Origin: an uncultured Croceicoccus sp.
GTDB lineage: Bacteria > Pseudomonadota > Alphaproteobacteria > Sphingomonadales > Sphingomonadaceae
Assembly: GCF_947496385.1 (NCBI RefSeq)
Contig: NZ_CANMCP010000007.1
Span: 62,001-126,000, forward strand
DNA: 64,000 bases
Direction: 5' to 3'
Shown here in pieces: positions 33,856 through 42,941 of this stretch (within the stretch, counting starts at the first letter, position 1; the number at the start of each line of letters is the position of its first letter). A program made the position numbers and the translations under genes. Below the pieces are notes generated by a model. It searched no databases and was not told the DNA's origin. It saw nothing but the letters and a program-made list of their open reading frames with translations.

Positions 33856-35088
33856 ATGAGAATGTATGACGTCGTAATAGTCGGCTCGGGGCATGGCGGT
33901 GCTCAGGCAGCCATTAGCCTCCGCCAGTTTGGCTTCGAAGGCTCTATCCTGATGGTGAGCCGCGATACCGAACTGCCGTACGAACGGCCTCCGCTATCAA
34001 AGGAATATCTTGCTGGCGAAAAGCCATTTGAACGATTGTTGATCCGACCAGCTGAGTTCTGGAACAGCAAGAACATCGAGATCGAGCTGGACTGCGACAT
34101 GGTGTCGATCGATGCTGAATCCCATGTTGCCTCATCGGCTGACGGCAGACAGTTCGCTTACGGCTCGCTTGTCTGGGCTGCAGGGGGCGAACCGCGAATG
34201 CTAAGCTGCCCGGGAGCCGATCTCCAAGGGGTGCATGGAGTTCGCAGCCGTGCCGATGTCGACCATATTGCAGCCAGCCTGCGCTCTGGGGCAAATCGCA
34301 TTGTAGTGATTGGCGGCGGCTATATCGGTCTCGAAGCGGCTGCCGTGCTTCGCAAAATGAGACGCGAAGTCGTCCTTGTCGAAGCATTGCCGCGGGTGCT
34401 GTCACGCGTCGCCGGTGAAACCATCAGTCACTTCGTGCAATCCATGCATAAAGGGCAGGGCGTCGATCTGCGGCTCGGCGTGGGTGTAAAGCGTCTCGTT
34501 GGCGATGGTTCCAATGTTTCGGGAGTGGAGTTGACCGATGGAACCCATATCCCCGCCGACATGGTAATCGTGGGTATCGGTATTATTCCGTCCGTCGAAC
34601 CGGTAAAGCGGGCCGGAGTTTCCGGAGAAAACGGTGTCGACGTTGACGAACAATGCAAGACCAGCGTCGCCGACATCTACGCTATCGGCGATTGCGCCTG
34701 CCACACCAATGCCTGGGCTGGCGGTGCGCACCTGAGAGTTGAATCGGTGCAGAATGCGAGCGACATGGCGACCACTGTCGCGAAAGTGCTCTGCGGACAG
34801 GACGCAGCTTATGACGCAATCCCGTGGTTCTGGTCCAATCAATACGATTGCCGTATGCAGACTGCCGGCCTTTCAGTCGATTACGACCAAACCGTTGTGC
34901 GAGGGTTAGTTGCCGAAGCCAAGTTCTCACTGGTGTATTGCAAAGACGGCCGAATCAGCGCCATTGATTGTATCAACAACACGAAGGATTACGTCCAGGC
35001 TCGAAAGTTGATCGAGACGCGCAAGGTGGTCGACTCTGTCCGCCTTGCTGATGCTTCCGTTCCGCTCAAGGCACTCGGTGATTTGTGA
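33856..35088 (+). CDS. FAD-dependent ferredoxin reductase (putidaredoxin reductase type)
   Basis: A 410-residue flavoprotein that passes electrons from NAD(P)H to the adjacent ferredoxin. FAD-binding GxGxxG: VVIVGSGHGGAQAA at the N-terminus. NAD-binding: IVVIGGGYIGLEAAAVLR near residues 150-167. The second FAD motif, DIYAIGDCACHTN, lies near residue 275. ELPYERPPLSKEYLAGE is typical of this oxygenase-coupled family. The C-terminal PWFWSNQYD block is also conserved. It completes a class I P450 chain with the gene before it. Confidence 0.92.
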   Translation: MRMYDVVIVGSGHGGAQAAISLRQFGFEGSILMVSRDTELPYERPPLSKEYLAGEKPFERLLIRPAEFWNSKNIEIELDCDMVSIDAESHVASSADGRQFAYGSLVWAAGGEPRMLSCPGADLQGVHGVRSRADVDHIAASLRSGANRIVVIGGGYIGLEAAAVLRKMRREVVLVEALPRVLSRVAGETISHFVQSMHKGQGVDLRLGVGVKRLVGDGSNVSGVELTDGTHIPADMVIVGIGIIPSVEPVKRAGVSGENGVDVDEQCKTSVADIYAIGDCACHTNAWAGGAHLRVESVQNASDMATTVAKVLCGQDAAYDAIPWFWSNQYDCRMQTAGLSVDYDQTVVRGLVAEAKFSLVYCKDGRISAIDCINNTKDYVQARKLIETRKVVDSVRLADASVPLKALGDL

Positions 35089-35100
35089 TCGATCCGGATT

Positions 35101-35118
35101 GTCACCTGCCATAGGGAC
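35101..35118. promoter_or_regulatory. Cluster operator copy 2 (GTCAC-N8-GGGAC), upstream of the TonB receptor
   Basis: GTCAC CTGCCATA GGGAC, 73 bp before the TonB receptor start. One arm has A for C at the fourth position. Confidence 0.55.
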
Positions 35119-35190
35119 AGACGGTCAAACCGCCACGCCCTATCGCAAAAATCAACTAATCCCCAAAGCGGGATGTGTCTGGGAGGATTT

Positions 35191-37524
35191 ATGCGGCAGA
35201 ATTATCGTTGTTCAGTGGCTTGGAGCGTTCTCGCTGGGGTTTTGGCTTCCTTTCCCGTCGCTGCTTTTGGGCAAGATGTATCTGACGAGCAACCTGCTGC
35301 CGACGGACAGGCCGTTACCGAAATTATTGTAACGGCTCAAAAGCGCGAAGAAAGATTGAGTGACGTGCCGGTCTCGGTCGTTGCTGCTACCGCAGAAACC
35401 CTTCAGGCTTCCGGTGTGATCGATGCAACCGACCTGGGGGCTGTCGTTCCCGGGTTTACCGCATCCACCTCGGTCTTCGGACCACCGGTCTTTTCGCTTC
35501 GCGGCGTCAACTTCAACTCGTTCCAGGCATCGGCGCCTCCGACCGTCAGTTCTTACATTGACGAAGCCTCGATTCCCTATCCGATCATGGGTCAGGCGCT
35601 GTTCCTCGATGTCGAGCGTGTTGAAGTGCTCAAGGGGCCGCAGGGAACGCTGTTTGGACAGAACGCGACCGGGGGATCGATCAACGTGATCGCGGCGAAA
35701 CCTACTTATTCCCTCGAGGCGGGTTTCCGGGTCGATGTGAACCATTGGGGTGAAACAAACGCCGAGGCATATGTCAGCGGACCGCTGAGCGACACGCTAC
35801 GTGCGCGTGTGGCTGCACAAACCTCACAATTTGGTGGCTGGCAGCGCGGGTATTTTCTCAACGACCAGAAAAATGGCGATCAGAACAAACTCGCAGGCAG
35901 GCTGCTCCTCGACTGGACTCCGACAGATCGCCTGACGGTCGCGCTGAACGTCAATGCTTCTTACGATAAGAGCGAGCAGCAGCAGGCGCAGGCAATCCTG
36001 TTCACGCCGGTCAACCCGGGAGCTCCTGCCGCAGGTCCGTTCCTCACTTATGTCGGAAACGAGCCCGACGACGCGCGCGACGCTGATTTCGACTTGGGGT
36101 ACGATACGCGTGCGGATAGCAATACCGTTCAGGCGATCTTGCGGGCCGACTATGAAATTACCGATAACCTGACTTTCACGTCGATAACGAACTATATCGA
36201 CACGCGTTTTCGCTCTCCTCACGATCAGGACGGCACGGCAGTTCCAATGCAGCCGGCCCTTTCAAAGGCCGATATCGAATCGATCAACCAGGAAGTTCGG
36301 CTAGCCGGCGAATTGGCTGATGGTCGGGTCAACTTCGTCATCGGTGGCAGCTATGCCGACGATGACATCACGGAAGGCGTAGCGAACGAGTATATCGGAT
36401 ATACAGGCTTTCCGCCCAACTCGCCGGCCGAATGGCGGTATGACCTTACGCAGAAAGCTCTCGCCGTCTTTGGTAATGTCGATTTCGAGATTGTCGATGG
36501 TCTCACGCTGAGTGCGGGTGCGCGCTACACCGACACCGAACAATCGATCTTCGGATGTACGTTCGATGGCGGGGGCACGCCGGGCATTCGGGCAGTTAGC
36601 CAGGCGATCGTTTCGGGCATCGATCCGGCTTTGGCGGCAGCCTACGTATCGGGCGGGTGTATCACCATTGATGACGGGCCCCCCAATTTCTCGTTCCTTC
36701 CAGTCTTCGCAGATCAAACCCAGAAGGAAGATAACGTCGCATGGCGCGGGGTCGTAAGCTACGAGCCCTCGGACCAGGTGCTTCTCTACGGGTCTGTCAG
36801 CCGCGGCTACAAGGCCGGTACTTTTCCGGTTATCGTCAACCTCTTCAATTCGGTCATTCAGCCTGTCACACAGGAAGAGCTGACGTCGTTTGAAGCTGGC
36901 GCAAAGCTCACTTTGGCCGACGGCAGGGTTCAGCTCAATGCAGCGGCGTTCCATTACGACTATAAGGACAAACAGTTCTTCGGGTTCCTCCCAGTCCTTC
37001 AGGGTGCGCTAGTTACCGCCACGCTTGTCAATATTCCTGAGTCGACGGTGGATGGCATTGAATTCGACATTACTGCAGAGCCGATTGACGGACTCCGGAT
37101 CACGGGCGGGGCGACCTACATCAAGACTGAGGTCAAGGATTTCGTCGGTTTCGATTTCGCCGGCCAACCACTCGATTATTCTGGCAAGGAATTCAGCTAC
37201 GCTCCGCCGTGGTCGGCCAATCTCGATGCCGAGTACGAGTTCCAGACCGGCGGTAGTGTCCGGCCATTCATTGGCGGCAGCGTCACATATCGTGATGACA
37301 CCTTCGCTGATCTCGGCGAGCCGGCAAGTTTTGCGATGCCATCCTACACGCTCCTCGATGCGCGCGTTGGCCTGATCTCCGACAAAGGCTGGAGGCTCAG
37401 CATCTATGGCCGCAACCTGACCGACGAGTATTACTGGAACTCGGTCGCATCCGCAGGTGACGGTGTTGTTCGATTTACCGGTGAGCCCCGGACCTTCGGT
37501 GCATCTTTCAGTTTCCGATACTGA
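35191..37524 (+). CDS. TonB-dependent outer-membrane receptor
   Basis: A 777-residue receptor for energised uptake across the outer membrane, presumably of the cluster's hydrophobic substrate. GGGAGG at 35181-35186 fixes the ATG at 35191 over one at 35173. Signal peptide: AWSVLAGVLASFPVAAFGQ. The plug begins EIIVTAQKREERLSDVPVSV and contains FLDVERVEVLKGPQGTLFG and NATGGSINV. The beta-barrel ends with an aromatic residue (FSFRY). The family resembles the FyuA/CirA-type receptors greatly expanded in sphingomonads. It is followed by a hairpin and the SDR unit. Confidence 0.93.
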   Translation: MRQNYRCSVAWSVLAGVLASFPVAAFGQDVSDEQPAADGQAVTEIIVTAQKREERLSDVPVSVVAATAETLQASGVIDATDLGAVVPGFTASTSVFGPPVFSLRGVNFNSFQASAPPTVSSYIDEASIPYPIMGQALFLDVERVEVLKGPQGTLFGQNATGGSINVIAAKPTYSLEAGFRVDVNHWGETNAEAYVSGPLSDTLRARVAAQTSQFGGWQRGYFLNDQKNGDQNKLAGRLLLDWTPTDRLTVALNVNASYDKSEQQQAQAILFTPVNPGAPAAGPFLTYVGNEPDDARDADFDLGYDTRADSNTVQAILRADYEITDNLTFTSITNYIDTRFRSPHDQDGTAVPMQPALSKADIESINQEVRLAGELADGRVNFVIGGSYADDDITEGVANEYIGYTGFPPNSPAEWRYDLTQKALAVFGNVDFEIVDGLTLSAGARYTDTEQSIFGCTFDGGGTPGIRAVSQAIVSGIDPALAAAYVSGGCITIDDGPPNFSFLPVFADQTQKEDNVAWRGVVSYEPSDQVLLYGSVSRGYKAGTFPVIVNLFNSVIQPVTQEELTSFEAGAKLTLADGRVQLNAAAFHYDYKDKQFFGFLPVLQGALVTATLVNIPESTVDGIEFDITAEPIDGLRITGGATYIKTEVKDFVGFDFAGQPLDYSGKEFSYAPPWSANLDAEYEFQTGGSVRPFIGGSVTYRDDTFADLGEPASFAMPSYTLLDARVGLISDKGWRLSIYGRNLTDEYYWNSVASAGDGVVRFTGEPRTFGASFSFRY

Positions 37525-37542
37525 GTTGACGAGAGGGGTTTA

Positions 37543-37567
37543 GCGGGGTGCGAGGTTCGTACCCCGC
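37543..37567 (+). terminator. GC-rich hairpin after the TonB receptor gene
   Basis: GCGGGGT (37543-37549) pairs with ACCCCGC (37561-37567) across an 11-nt loop, 18 bp after the TonB stop. There is no T-run after it, so it is an attenuator or RNA-stability element rather than a classic terminator. Confidence 0.35.
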
Positions 37568-37604
37568 TGGAGGTCGGACACCTGTCAGCGGAAAAGATGA
37601 GGAT

Positions 37605-38357
37605 ATGCAGAACCTTACAGGCCAGAATGTCATTGTCACCGGCGGAGCGAGCGGAATTGGTGCCGCGACCGCTCGCGCGGCGATCAAGGCTGGCGCTACG
37701 GTTGCGATCACCGATCTTTCCGAAGATCAGGGTAGCGAACTCGCGGTGCAGCTCGGCAAAGGGGCATCGTTCTTCCGACATGATGTCACAAAGGAAGGCG
37801 AGTGGCGGGACATCGTCACCAAATTCGAAAACATTGCAGGTCCAGTCACCGGATTAGTAAACTGCGCTGGGACAGCAGCCGTACCGGCTCCACTCGACCA
37901 GGTCGACGAGCAGTCATTCCGCCGGATATTCGAAGTCAATCAGCTGGCTTGCTTTCTGGGTATGAAGGCGGTTGTTCCTTCCATGCGCAAGGCGGGTGGG
38001 GGTTCGATCGTAAATGTGTCATCGGTTGCCGGACTGAAGGCCGTTCAGGGTGCGATTGGCTACGTCGGTAGCAAATTCGCTGTAACCGGGATGACAAAGG
38101 TTGCAGCTCTGGACCTTGCTGCAGATCGGATCCGGGTAAACTCCGTTCACCCTGGTTTGATCGACACGCCCATGGTGCGGCCGGACGGTGATGATGACGC
38201 TTTCGCGCCGATCCTCCAGTTTGCGCAGACATTGCCGGTCCCACGGCCCGGAGAGCCGGGAGAAGTGGCTTCGGTCATCGCGTTCCTTCTATCCGACGAC
38301 GCCAGCTTCGTCACCGGCAGCGCATATGCGGTGGACGGAGGCTGGACCACCGGATGA
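37605..38357 (+). CDS. SDR-family dehydrogenase (first of six)
   Basis: A 250-residue NAD(P)-dependent short-chain dehydrogenase. Cofactor motif TGGASGIGAA near residue 12; Asp after the second strand (ITDLSE) favours NAD(H). Catalytic residues: Ser in VNVSSVAGLK and Tyr/Lys in GYVGSK. C-terminal TGSAYAVDGGWTTG is typical of the classical SDR group. I chose ATG 37605 rather than the open frame from 37548, as the extra 19 residues are not SDR-like. It probably oxidises an alcohol made by a P450. It overlaps the next SDR by 4 bp. Confidence 0.9.
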   Translation: MQNLTGQNVIVTGGASGIGAATARAAIKAGATVAITDLSEDQGSELAVQLGKGASFFRHDVTKEGEWRDIVTKFENIAGPVTGLVNCAGTAAVPAPLDQVDEQSFRRIFEVNQLACFLGMKAVVPSMRKAGGGSIVNVSSVAGLKAVQGAIGYVGSKFAVTGMTKVAALDLAADRIRVNSVHPGLIDTPMVRPDGDDDAFAPILQFAQTLPVPRPGEPGEVASVIAFLLSDDASFVTGSAYAVDGGWTTG

Positions 38358-39106
38358 TGCCAGCCGATAAACGCCTTGAAGGCCGGGTGGCGATCATCAC
38401 GGGCGCTGCGAGCGGCATCGGGGAAGCCACTGCCAAGCGGTTGGCCGATGAAGGCGCAAGCATTGTCTGCGTCGATATTTCCGAAAAGGTTCACGACCTT
38501 TCAGACGAACTTGGCGACTGTGCATTCGCCGAAATCGCAGACGTCGCCGATGACGCACAGGTAGAACGCTTCGTCCGCTCGGCGCTCGATCGCTGGAACC
38601 GGATCGATGTCCTAATCAATAACGCGGGCATCGACGGCCAACTCGCTTTGCTCGCCGATGGCGATCAGGAGAATTACCAGCGTGTCATGGACGTCAACCT
38701 GCGTTCCTGCTGGTCGACGATGAAGGCGGTCCTGCCATCCATGGTTGCGGAGAGTTCGGGATCGATCATCAACATGTCTTCGGTCGGCGCGCTCATCGGC
38801 TTCGAGAACCTGTCGGTCTATTCCGCGGCCAAAGCGGGTTTGATCGGTATGACACGTGGGGCGGCGCTGGAATACGGAGCGCATGGGATTAGGGTCAATG
38901 CAATCTGTCCCGGCGGGGTGCTTACGCCCTTGGCGGAATCGTTCATGGACGAAGGAACGTACAAGGCATGGGCCGACAAGCACGCCTTGAAACGCTTTGC
39001 CAGACCCGAAGAAATTGCTGCCGTCGTATCGTTTCTCGCAAGCGACGAGGCCTCGTTCATCACAGGCTCTTCGCTTGTCGTAGACGGCGGGATGACCGCC
39101 TCCTGA
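38354..39106 (+). CDS. SDR-family dehydrogenase (second of six)
   Basis: A 250-residue classical SDR: TGAASGIGEATAKRLAD cofactor motif, VDIS acidic end of strand 2 (NAD preference), NNAGIDG, Ser in NMSSVGALIG and Y-x3-K in YSAAKAGL. C-terminal TGSSLVVDGGMTAS. It overlaps its SDR neighbour (ATGA), so the two may form successive or complementary steps on one intermediate. Confidence 0.9.
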   Translation: MMPADKRLEGRVAIITGAASGIGEATAKRLADEGASIVCVDISEKVHDLSDELGDCAFAEIADVADDAQVERFVRSALDRWNRIDVLINNAGIDGQLALLADGDQENYQRVMDVNLRSCWSTMKAVLPSMVAESSGSIINMSSVGALIGFENLSVYSAAKAGLIGMTRGAALEYGAHGIRVNAICPGGVLTPLAESFMDEGTYKAWADKHALKRFARPEEIAAVVSFLASDEASFITGSSLVVDGGMTAS

Positions 39107-39133
39107 AATTGTACGGATTAAGGACCTCAACCA

Positions 39134-39571
39134 ATGCCGAAAGTGACCGCAAGCAGGGTGATCAAGGCACCAGTGTCGAAAGTTTGGGGTGCTATTCGTG
39201 ATTTCGAATCCCATTCTCGCTGGATCGAACACCATCCCGAAATAACCGTTACGGGCGGCACCGGTCTGACCATCGGTACCCAGCGCCGAGTCACCTATGG
39301 CGACGGTTCGTTCTTCGACGAAATCCTCACGACACAGGACGATCGCGGATTCTTCCAAGAGTACGATGTTATCGGCGAGCTGCCATTGCCGGTTTACAAT
39401 GTCAGGGGAGCGATGAAGCTGCACCCGGTGACGGCTGACGATACCACTCTGGTCGTCCGGACGCTGACCTATGACACCCCGCTTGAGCCTGCCGAAGCGA
39501 AGGATTTCGAAAAGACCCGCTACCACCTGTTGGCGACAAGCCTCGACCTGCTTGCAGACCTTTTCGAATAA
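39134..39571 (+). CDS. SRPBCC-family (START/Bet v1-like) ligand-binding protein
   Basis: A 145-residue cytoplasmic protein of the polyketide cyclase/START-like SRPBCC fold: ASRVIKAPVSKVWGAIRDFES at the N-terminus, the HHPEI loop, and the C-terminal long helix (EKTRYHLLATSLDLLADLF). Such proteins bind hydrophobic molecules or cyclise and isomerise them. No catalytic set is visible. It may carry the hydrophobic substrate between the enzymes of this cluster. Confidence 0.8.
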   Translation: MPKVTASRVIKAPVSKVWGAIRDFESHSRWIEHHPEITVTGGTGLTIGTQRRVTYGDGSFFDEILTTQDDRGFFQEYDVIGELPLPVYNVRGAMKLHPVTADDTTLVVRTLTYDTPLEPAEAKDFEKTRYHLLATSLDLLADLFE

Positions 39572-39573
39572 CG

Positions 39574-40686
39574 ATGGAGATCCCTCTTTCTCCTTTCGAT
39601 ATCACACCAGAACTCATGACCGGGATCGTGCGCCGGCGTTACCCCGAAGCGCTGGTCACTGCTGTCGAAATCGTCCGGGCACACGAGTACGGGGAGGGCG
39701 ATGTATCCACCTCGTCCCGCGCCACCGCCCGATTGACCTATTCCGACTTCGCGTGCGAGCTACCGCAGGACATAGTCCTGAAGCTGTCCTTCGATCCGCG
39801 CGTCGAGGGAACGGATGCGTGGTTTTGCAATCTGACCGGGTTGTTCGCCAACGAGGTCGATTTCTACAATCGCATTCGTCCCGAACTCGCTCTGGAAGCG
39901 CCGCTCTCGCTTGGAGGGTACTTCGACGAGGCCAGCGGACGATACATCCCCGCGATGGAGGACATCACCAAAAGGGGTGCGCGGTTCCCGAGCAATCAGG
40001 ACGACATCGAGCTCGACCACGTCAAGCGGATCATCTCGACTGTAGCACGGCTTCATGCGCAATTCTGGGAAAGTGAACGCTTCCAGGATGATCTATCCTG
40101 GGTCGAGACGCACCTGTCCGGACGCGTCGAAACTCATATGCGCAGCGTGATCCCGGAAAAGGGCATCGCAAGCGAACTGGGGCAGCACAAGTTCAAGCGG
40201 GAAATTCTTGAGCGGCTGGGCACCAGCGAACGCGAACTCTTCGCGGGCATGTGCGCAAGCAAGCTGCATCAATCCAGGCTGCCCCAAACCTTGCTGCATG
40301 GCGATTTGCATGTCGGGAATACCTATCTGATGCCTGATGGAACCGTGGGACTGCATGACTGGCAATTGTGCGTGAAGGGGTTCGCCCTCCACGATGTGAC
40401 ATATATCATCAACACGGCTCTCTCCGTTTCACAGCGTCGCATGCACGAGCGGGACTTGATGGAGCACTATCGTGATTGCCTTGTCGCCAATGGCGTCGCC
40501 AGTCCGCCCGATATGGACATGCTGTGGCGCGAGCATCGCCGTGCCGCGCTGTGGACACTCTATATCGGTTGGCTAACCTGTCCACCGCTCAGCTATGGCT
40601 GGGACACGCTAGCCGTCGCCTTGCTGCGTGTCTCAACAGCAGTCGAGGATCATGAAACGCTTGCCCTGGTCAGGGAAGGTCTGTGA
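39574..40686 (+). CDS. Aminoglycoside-/ecdysteroid-kinase-like phosphotransferase
   Basis: A 370-residue protein of the protein-kinase-like phosphotransferase superfamily (APH/EcKL group). The Brenner-type catalytic loop is LLHGDLHVGNTYL near residues 240-252, and the metal-binding aspartate is in GLHDWQLCVKG. The N-lobe has DIVLKLS with the candidate ATP-binding lysine. It should phosphorylate a hydroxyl group of a small hydrophobic molecule. Placed between an SRPBCC and an SDR gene, it overlaps the next SDR by 4 bp. A phosphorylation step in such a catabolic cluster is unusual; the protein could activate a hydroxylated intermediate for elimination. Confidence 0.78.
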   Translation: MEIPLSPFDITPELMTGIVRRRYPEALVTAVEIVRAHEYGEGDVSTSSRATARLTYSDFACELPQDIVLKLSFDPRVEGTDAWFCNLTGLFANEVDFYNRIRPELALEAPLSLGGYFDEASGRYIPAMEDITKRGARFPSNQDDIELDHVKRIISTVARLHAQFWESERFQDDLSWVETHLSGRVETHMRSVIPEKGIASELGQHKFKREILERLGTSERELFAGMCASKLHQSRLPQTLLHGDLHVGNTYLMPDGTVGLHDWQLCVKGFALHDVTYIINTALSVSQRRMHERDLMEHYRDCLVANGVASPPDMDMLWREHRRAALWTLYIGWLTCPPLSYGWDTLAVALLRVSTAVEDHETLALVREGL

Positions 40687-41543
40687 ATGCCAAGCCTGCA
40701 GCCTTGCTGGTAGGGGCGAATGGCGGAATGGGAAGGGCAGTCGCGCAGGCGCTGCTTGATGCCGACTATGCGCTCGCAGCAACCGTGTCGCGCCAGGCCG
40801 CTATCGATCCCTTCCTTGCGGATTATCCCTCTTGCAAGGCAGTTGAGGCTGTCGATCTTTCCGATGCTGTCGCGGTGAGGAAGAGGATCGCGGGCCTTTC
40901 GGATCAGTTGGAACGGATTGATGCCGTTGTCGTCTGCTCTGCGATTGCGCCGTGTGCTCCGGCAGAAATGGTCGCCATCGAAGAATTTCGACGCACAATC
41001 GAGATCAACTGCACCTCCGCACTTGCCATCTATCAGGCGACCATTCCGCATCTTCGCAAAACCGGGGGAAGGTTCGTGCTGACCGGTTCTTACTCCGGTA
41101 AGGTGGCGACCCCTGTCATGGCCTCCTACGTCGCGTCGAAATTTGCTCTTGAAGGGCTTACGGATGTCCTGCGACAGGAAGCAAAGGGGTGGGACGTCGA
41201 GATAGTGCTGATCCAGCCGGGTGCACTCGATACACAGATGATGCATAGGACTCAGGAGGATCTTGGTCACACCATCGCTAACCTGTCACCCGAGCAGGAA
41301 GACCGTTACGGAGACCTCTATCGCCAGATGAAGTATCGAGCCGATGAAGCGCTAGCCAACGGCACGTACTCGTCGCCCCAGGCAGCTGCTGCCGGCGTCC
41401 TGCAGGCGTTGCAAGACAATCCACCTTCGACACGCTACGCCATCGGCGATGATGCAAGGTCCATGTTGAACCTAGCGAAGACTTGTTCCGATCGCGAAAT
41501 CGACACCATTATTCTCGACATCTATCGGTCTCCGCCGGTTTAA
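40683..41543 (+). CDS. Atypical SDR-family oxidoreductase (third of six)
   Basis: A 286-residue SDR starting at GTG 40683, overlapping the kinase stop. The cofactor loop is VGANGGMGRAV, so TG is replaced by GA, and the active site is YVASKFAL with Ser in TGSYSGK. After the SDR core a C-terminal extension of about 50 residues (RADEALANGTYSSPQAAAAG) resembles those in SDRs acting on lipids. Arg of TVSR after strand 2 may favour NADP. The end of the gene precedes operator copy 3 by 17 bp. Confidence 0.85.
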   Translation: MNAKPAALLVGANGGMGRAVAQALLDADYALAATVSRQAAIDPFLADYPSCKAVEAVDLSDAVAVRKRIAGLSDQLERIDAVVVCSAIAPCAPAEMVAIEEFRRTIEINCTSALAIYQATIPHLRKTGGRFVLTGSYSGKVATPVMASYVASKFALEGLTDVLRQEAKGWDVEIVLIQPGALDTQMMHRTQEDLGHTIANLSPEQEDRYGDLYRQMKYRADEALANGTYSSPQAAAAGVLQALQDNPPSTRYAIGDDARSMLNLAKTCSDREIDTIILDIYRSPPV

Positions 41544-41559
41544 AAGACAATTCGCTCTT

Positions 41560-41577
41560 GTCCCGCCCTTCGGTGAC
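41560..41577. promoter_or_regulatory. Cluster operator copy 3 (GTCCC-N8-GTGAC), upstream of the first P450
   Basis: GTCCC GCCCTTCG GTGAC, 108 bp before the P450 start. Its right arm has T at the second position, as in copy 6, also before a P450. Confidence 0.6.
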
Positions 41578-41684
41578 TGAACTCGTCGGGATGCTCTGGT
41601 AGCTCTTGCCTCAAAGCACGACCTGCCCAGCCATGACCAGCGATGGTTTGAGGTAGTTCGGCGGCCAAGCTAGAGGAGCGGACT

Positions 41685-42941
41685 ATGACATCTTTAACAA
41701 AGGATCTCGGGACCTGGGCGTCCCCGGAGGTGCAGCGCTGCCCAATTCCGCACCTCAACCGCTTACTCGAGGAGGCTCCGGTCTATCGTGACGAAGGCAC
41801 CGGCATGGTCTGGGTCAGCCGCTACGAAGACATCAATTTCGTGAACAGCAATCCGGATATTTTTTCCAGCCGCACGCCAATCATGATCAACCGGAAAACC
41901 TCAGTTTCCGAAGAGGTGGCCCGCCGATACAAGGAGCGGGGATGGCCCGAAGAGCATGTTCTGGCATTCGCCGATCCGCCCGAACACACCTTGCATCGTG
42001 CGCTTGTCGATAAGGTTTTTACGCCAAGTTATACCAAGCAGCTTGAGCCCTACGCCCTCGACATCGTAGATCAGTTGATCGATGGCTTTATCGAGGATGG
42101 CGAAACTGATCTCAGCGCCGGTTTTGCTGTCCACCTGCCCATGTATATCATCTCGGATCAGCTGGGAGTCGATCGCAAGGATTACGAGCAGTTCAAGTTA
42201 TGGTCCAACGCCTGGGTCGATCGCAACGACCCGAACTGTCCGCCCGATCGCGAGCTCATGCTGACCGATCGCATGATCGACATGCAAATTTACCTCGCCG
42301 AGCGGGCACGATACTACGAGGCGAATCCCAGCGACAATCTGATTTCGCGCTTGGTTCGGGCCGATGTCGACGGCAAGCGCCTGACCATGGGGCAGCTGCT
42401 GATGGTTGCGCAGTTGATCCTCGTAGCTGGCAACGAAACGACCACCACCGGTATTACAAGTGCCATGTGGATGATCCTGAAGGATCCTGTACTGCAAGAA
42501 CGGGTGATGGCGGACGAGAAGGCCATCCCGGCCGTCATTGAAGAGATGCTGCGTGCCCATGCCCCTGTGCCTCAGCAGTACCGCTACACGACACAGGATA
42601 CCGAAATTGGCGGCGTCAAGGTCCCCAAGAATACCATTATCGCGGTGAGCTATCTCGCCGGCAATTACGACAAAGCCAAATGGCAGTGTCCGGAAACCAT
42701 CGACATAGACCGCAAGGGGGTCCGCAACCACCTCGCTTTCGGCCGCGGTATCCATTTTTGCGTCGGCAACCAGCTTGCGCGCATGGAAATGCGGGTTGCC
42801 ATTCGGCGCCTACTCGAGCGCCTGAAGGATCTGAGACTGTCCGAAAAGCACCCTGCGCCGCAGTGGATGGCGAATTTCCAGGTCCATGCTCTCGAAAGCT
42901 TACACGTGCAGTTCACGCCCGGTGCGAAGCAGGCGGGTTGA
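41685..42941 (+). CDS. Cytochrome P450 monooxygenase 1
   Basis: A 418-residue soluble bacterial P450. I-helix oxygen-binding motif VAGNETTTTGI near residue 246; ExxR in VIEEMLRAH; heme loop FGRGIHFCVGNQL with the thiolate Cys at residue 359. It resembles class I P450s of the terpene- and steroid-oxidising kind (for example CYP125/142 and CYP108 relatives), though the subfamily cannot be fixed here. Its electrons probably come from the ferredoxin/reductase pair at 33466-35088. The stop codon directly precedes the next ATG. Confidence 0.94.
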   Translation: MTSLTKDLGTWASPEVQRCPIPHLNRLLEEAPVYRDEGTGMVWVSRYEDINFVNSNPDIFSSRTPIMINRKTSVSEEVARRYKERGWPEEHVLAFADPPEHTLHRALVDKVFTPSYTKQLEPYALDIVDQLIDGFIEDGETDLSAGFAVHLPMYIISDQLGVDRKDYEQFKLWSNAWVDRNDPNCPPDRELMLTDRMIDMQIYLAERARYYEANPSDNLISRLVRADVDGKRLTMGQLLMVAQLILVAGNETTTTGITSAMWMILKDPVLQERVMADEKAIPAVIEEMLRAHAPVPQQYRYTTQDTEIGGVKVPKNTIIAVSYLAGNYDKAKWQCPETIDIDRKGVRNHLAFGRGIHFCVGNQLARMEMRVAIRRLLERLKDLRLSEKHPAPQWMANFQVHALESLHVQFTPGAKQAG

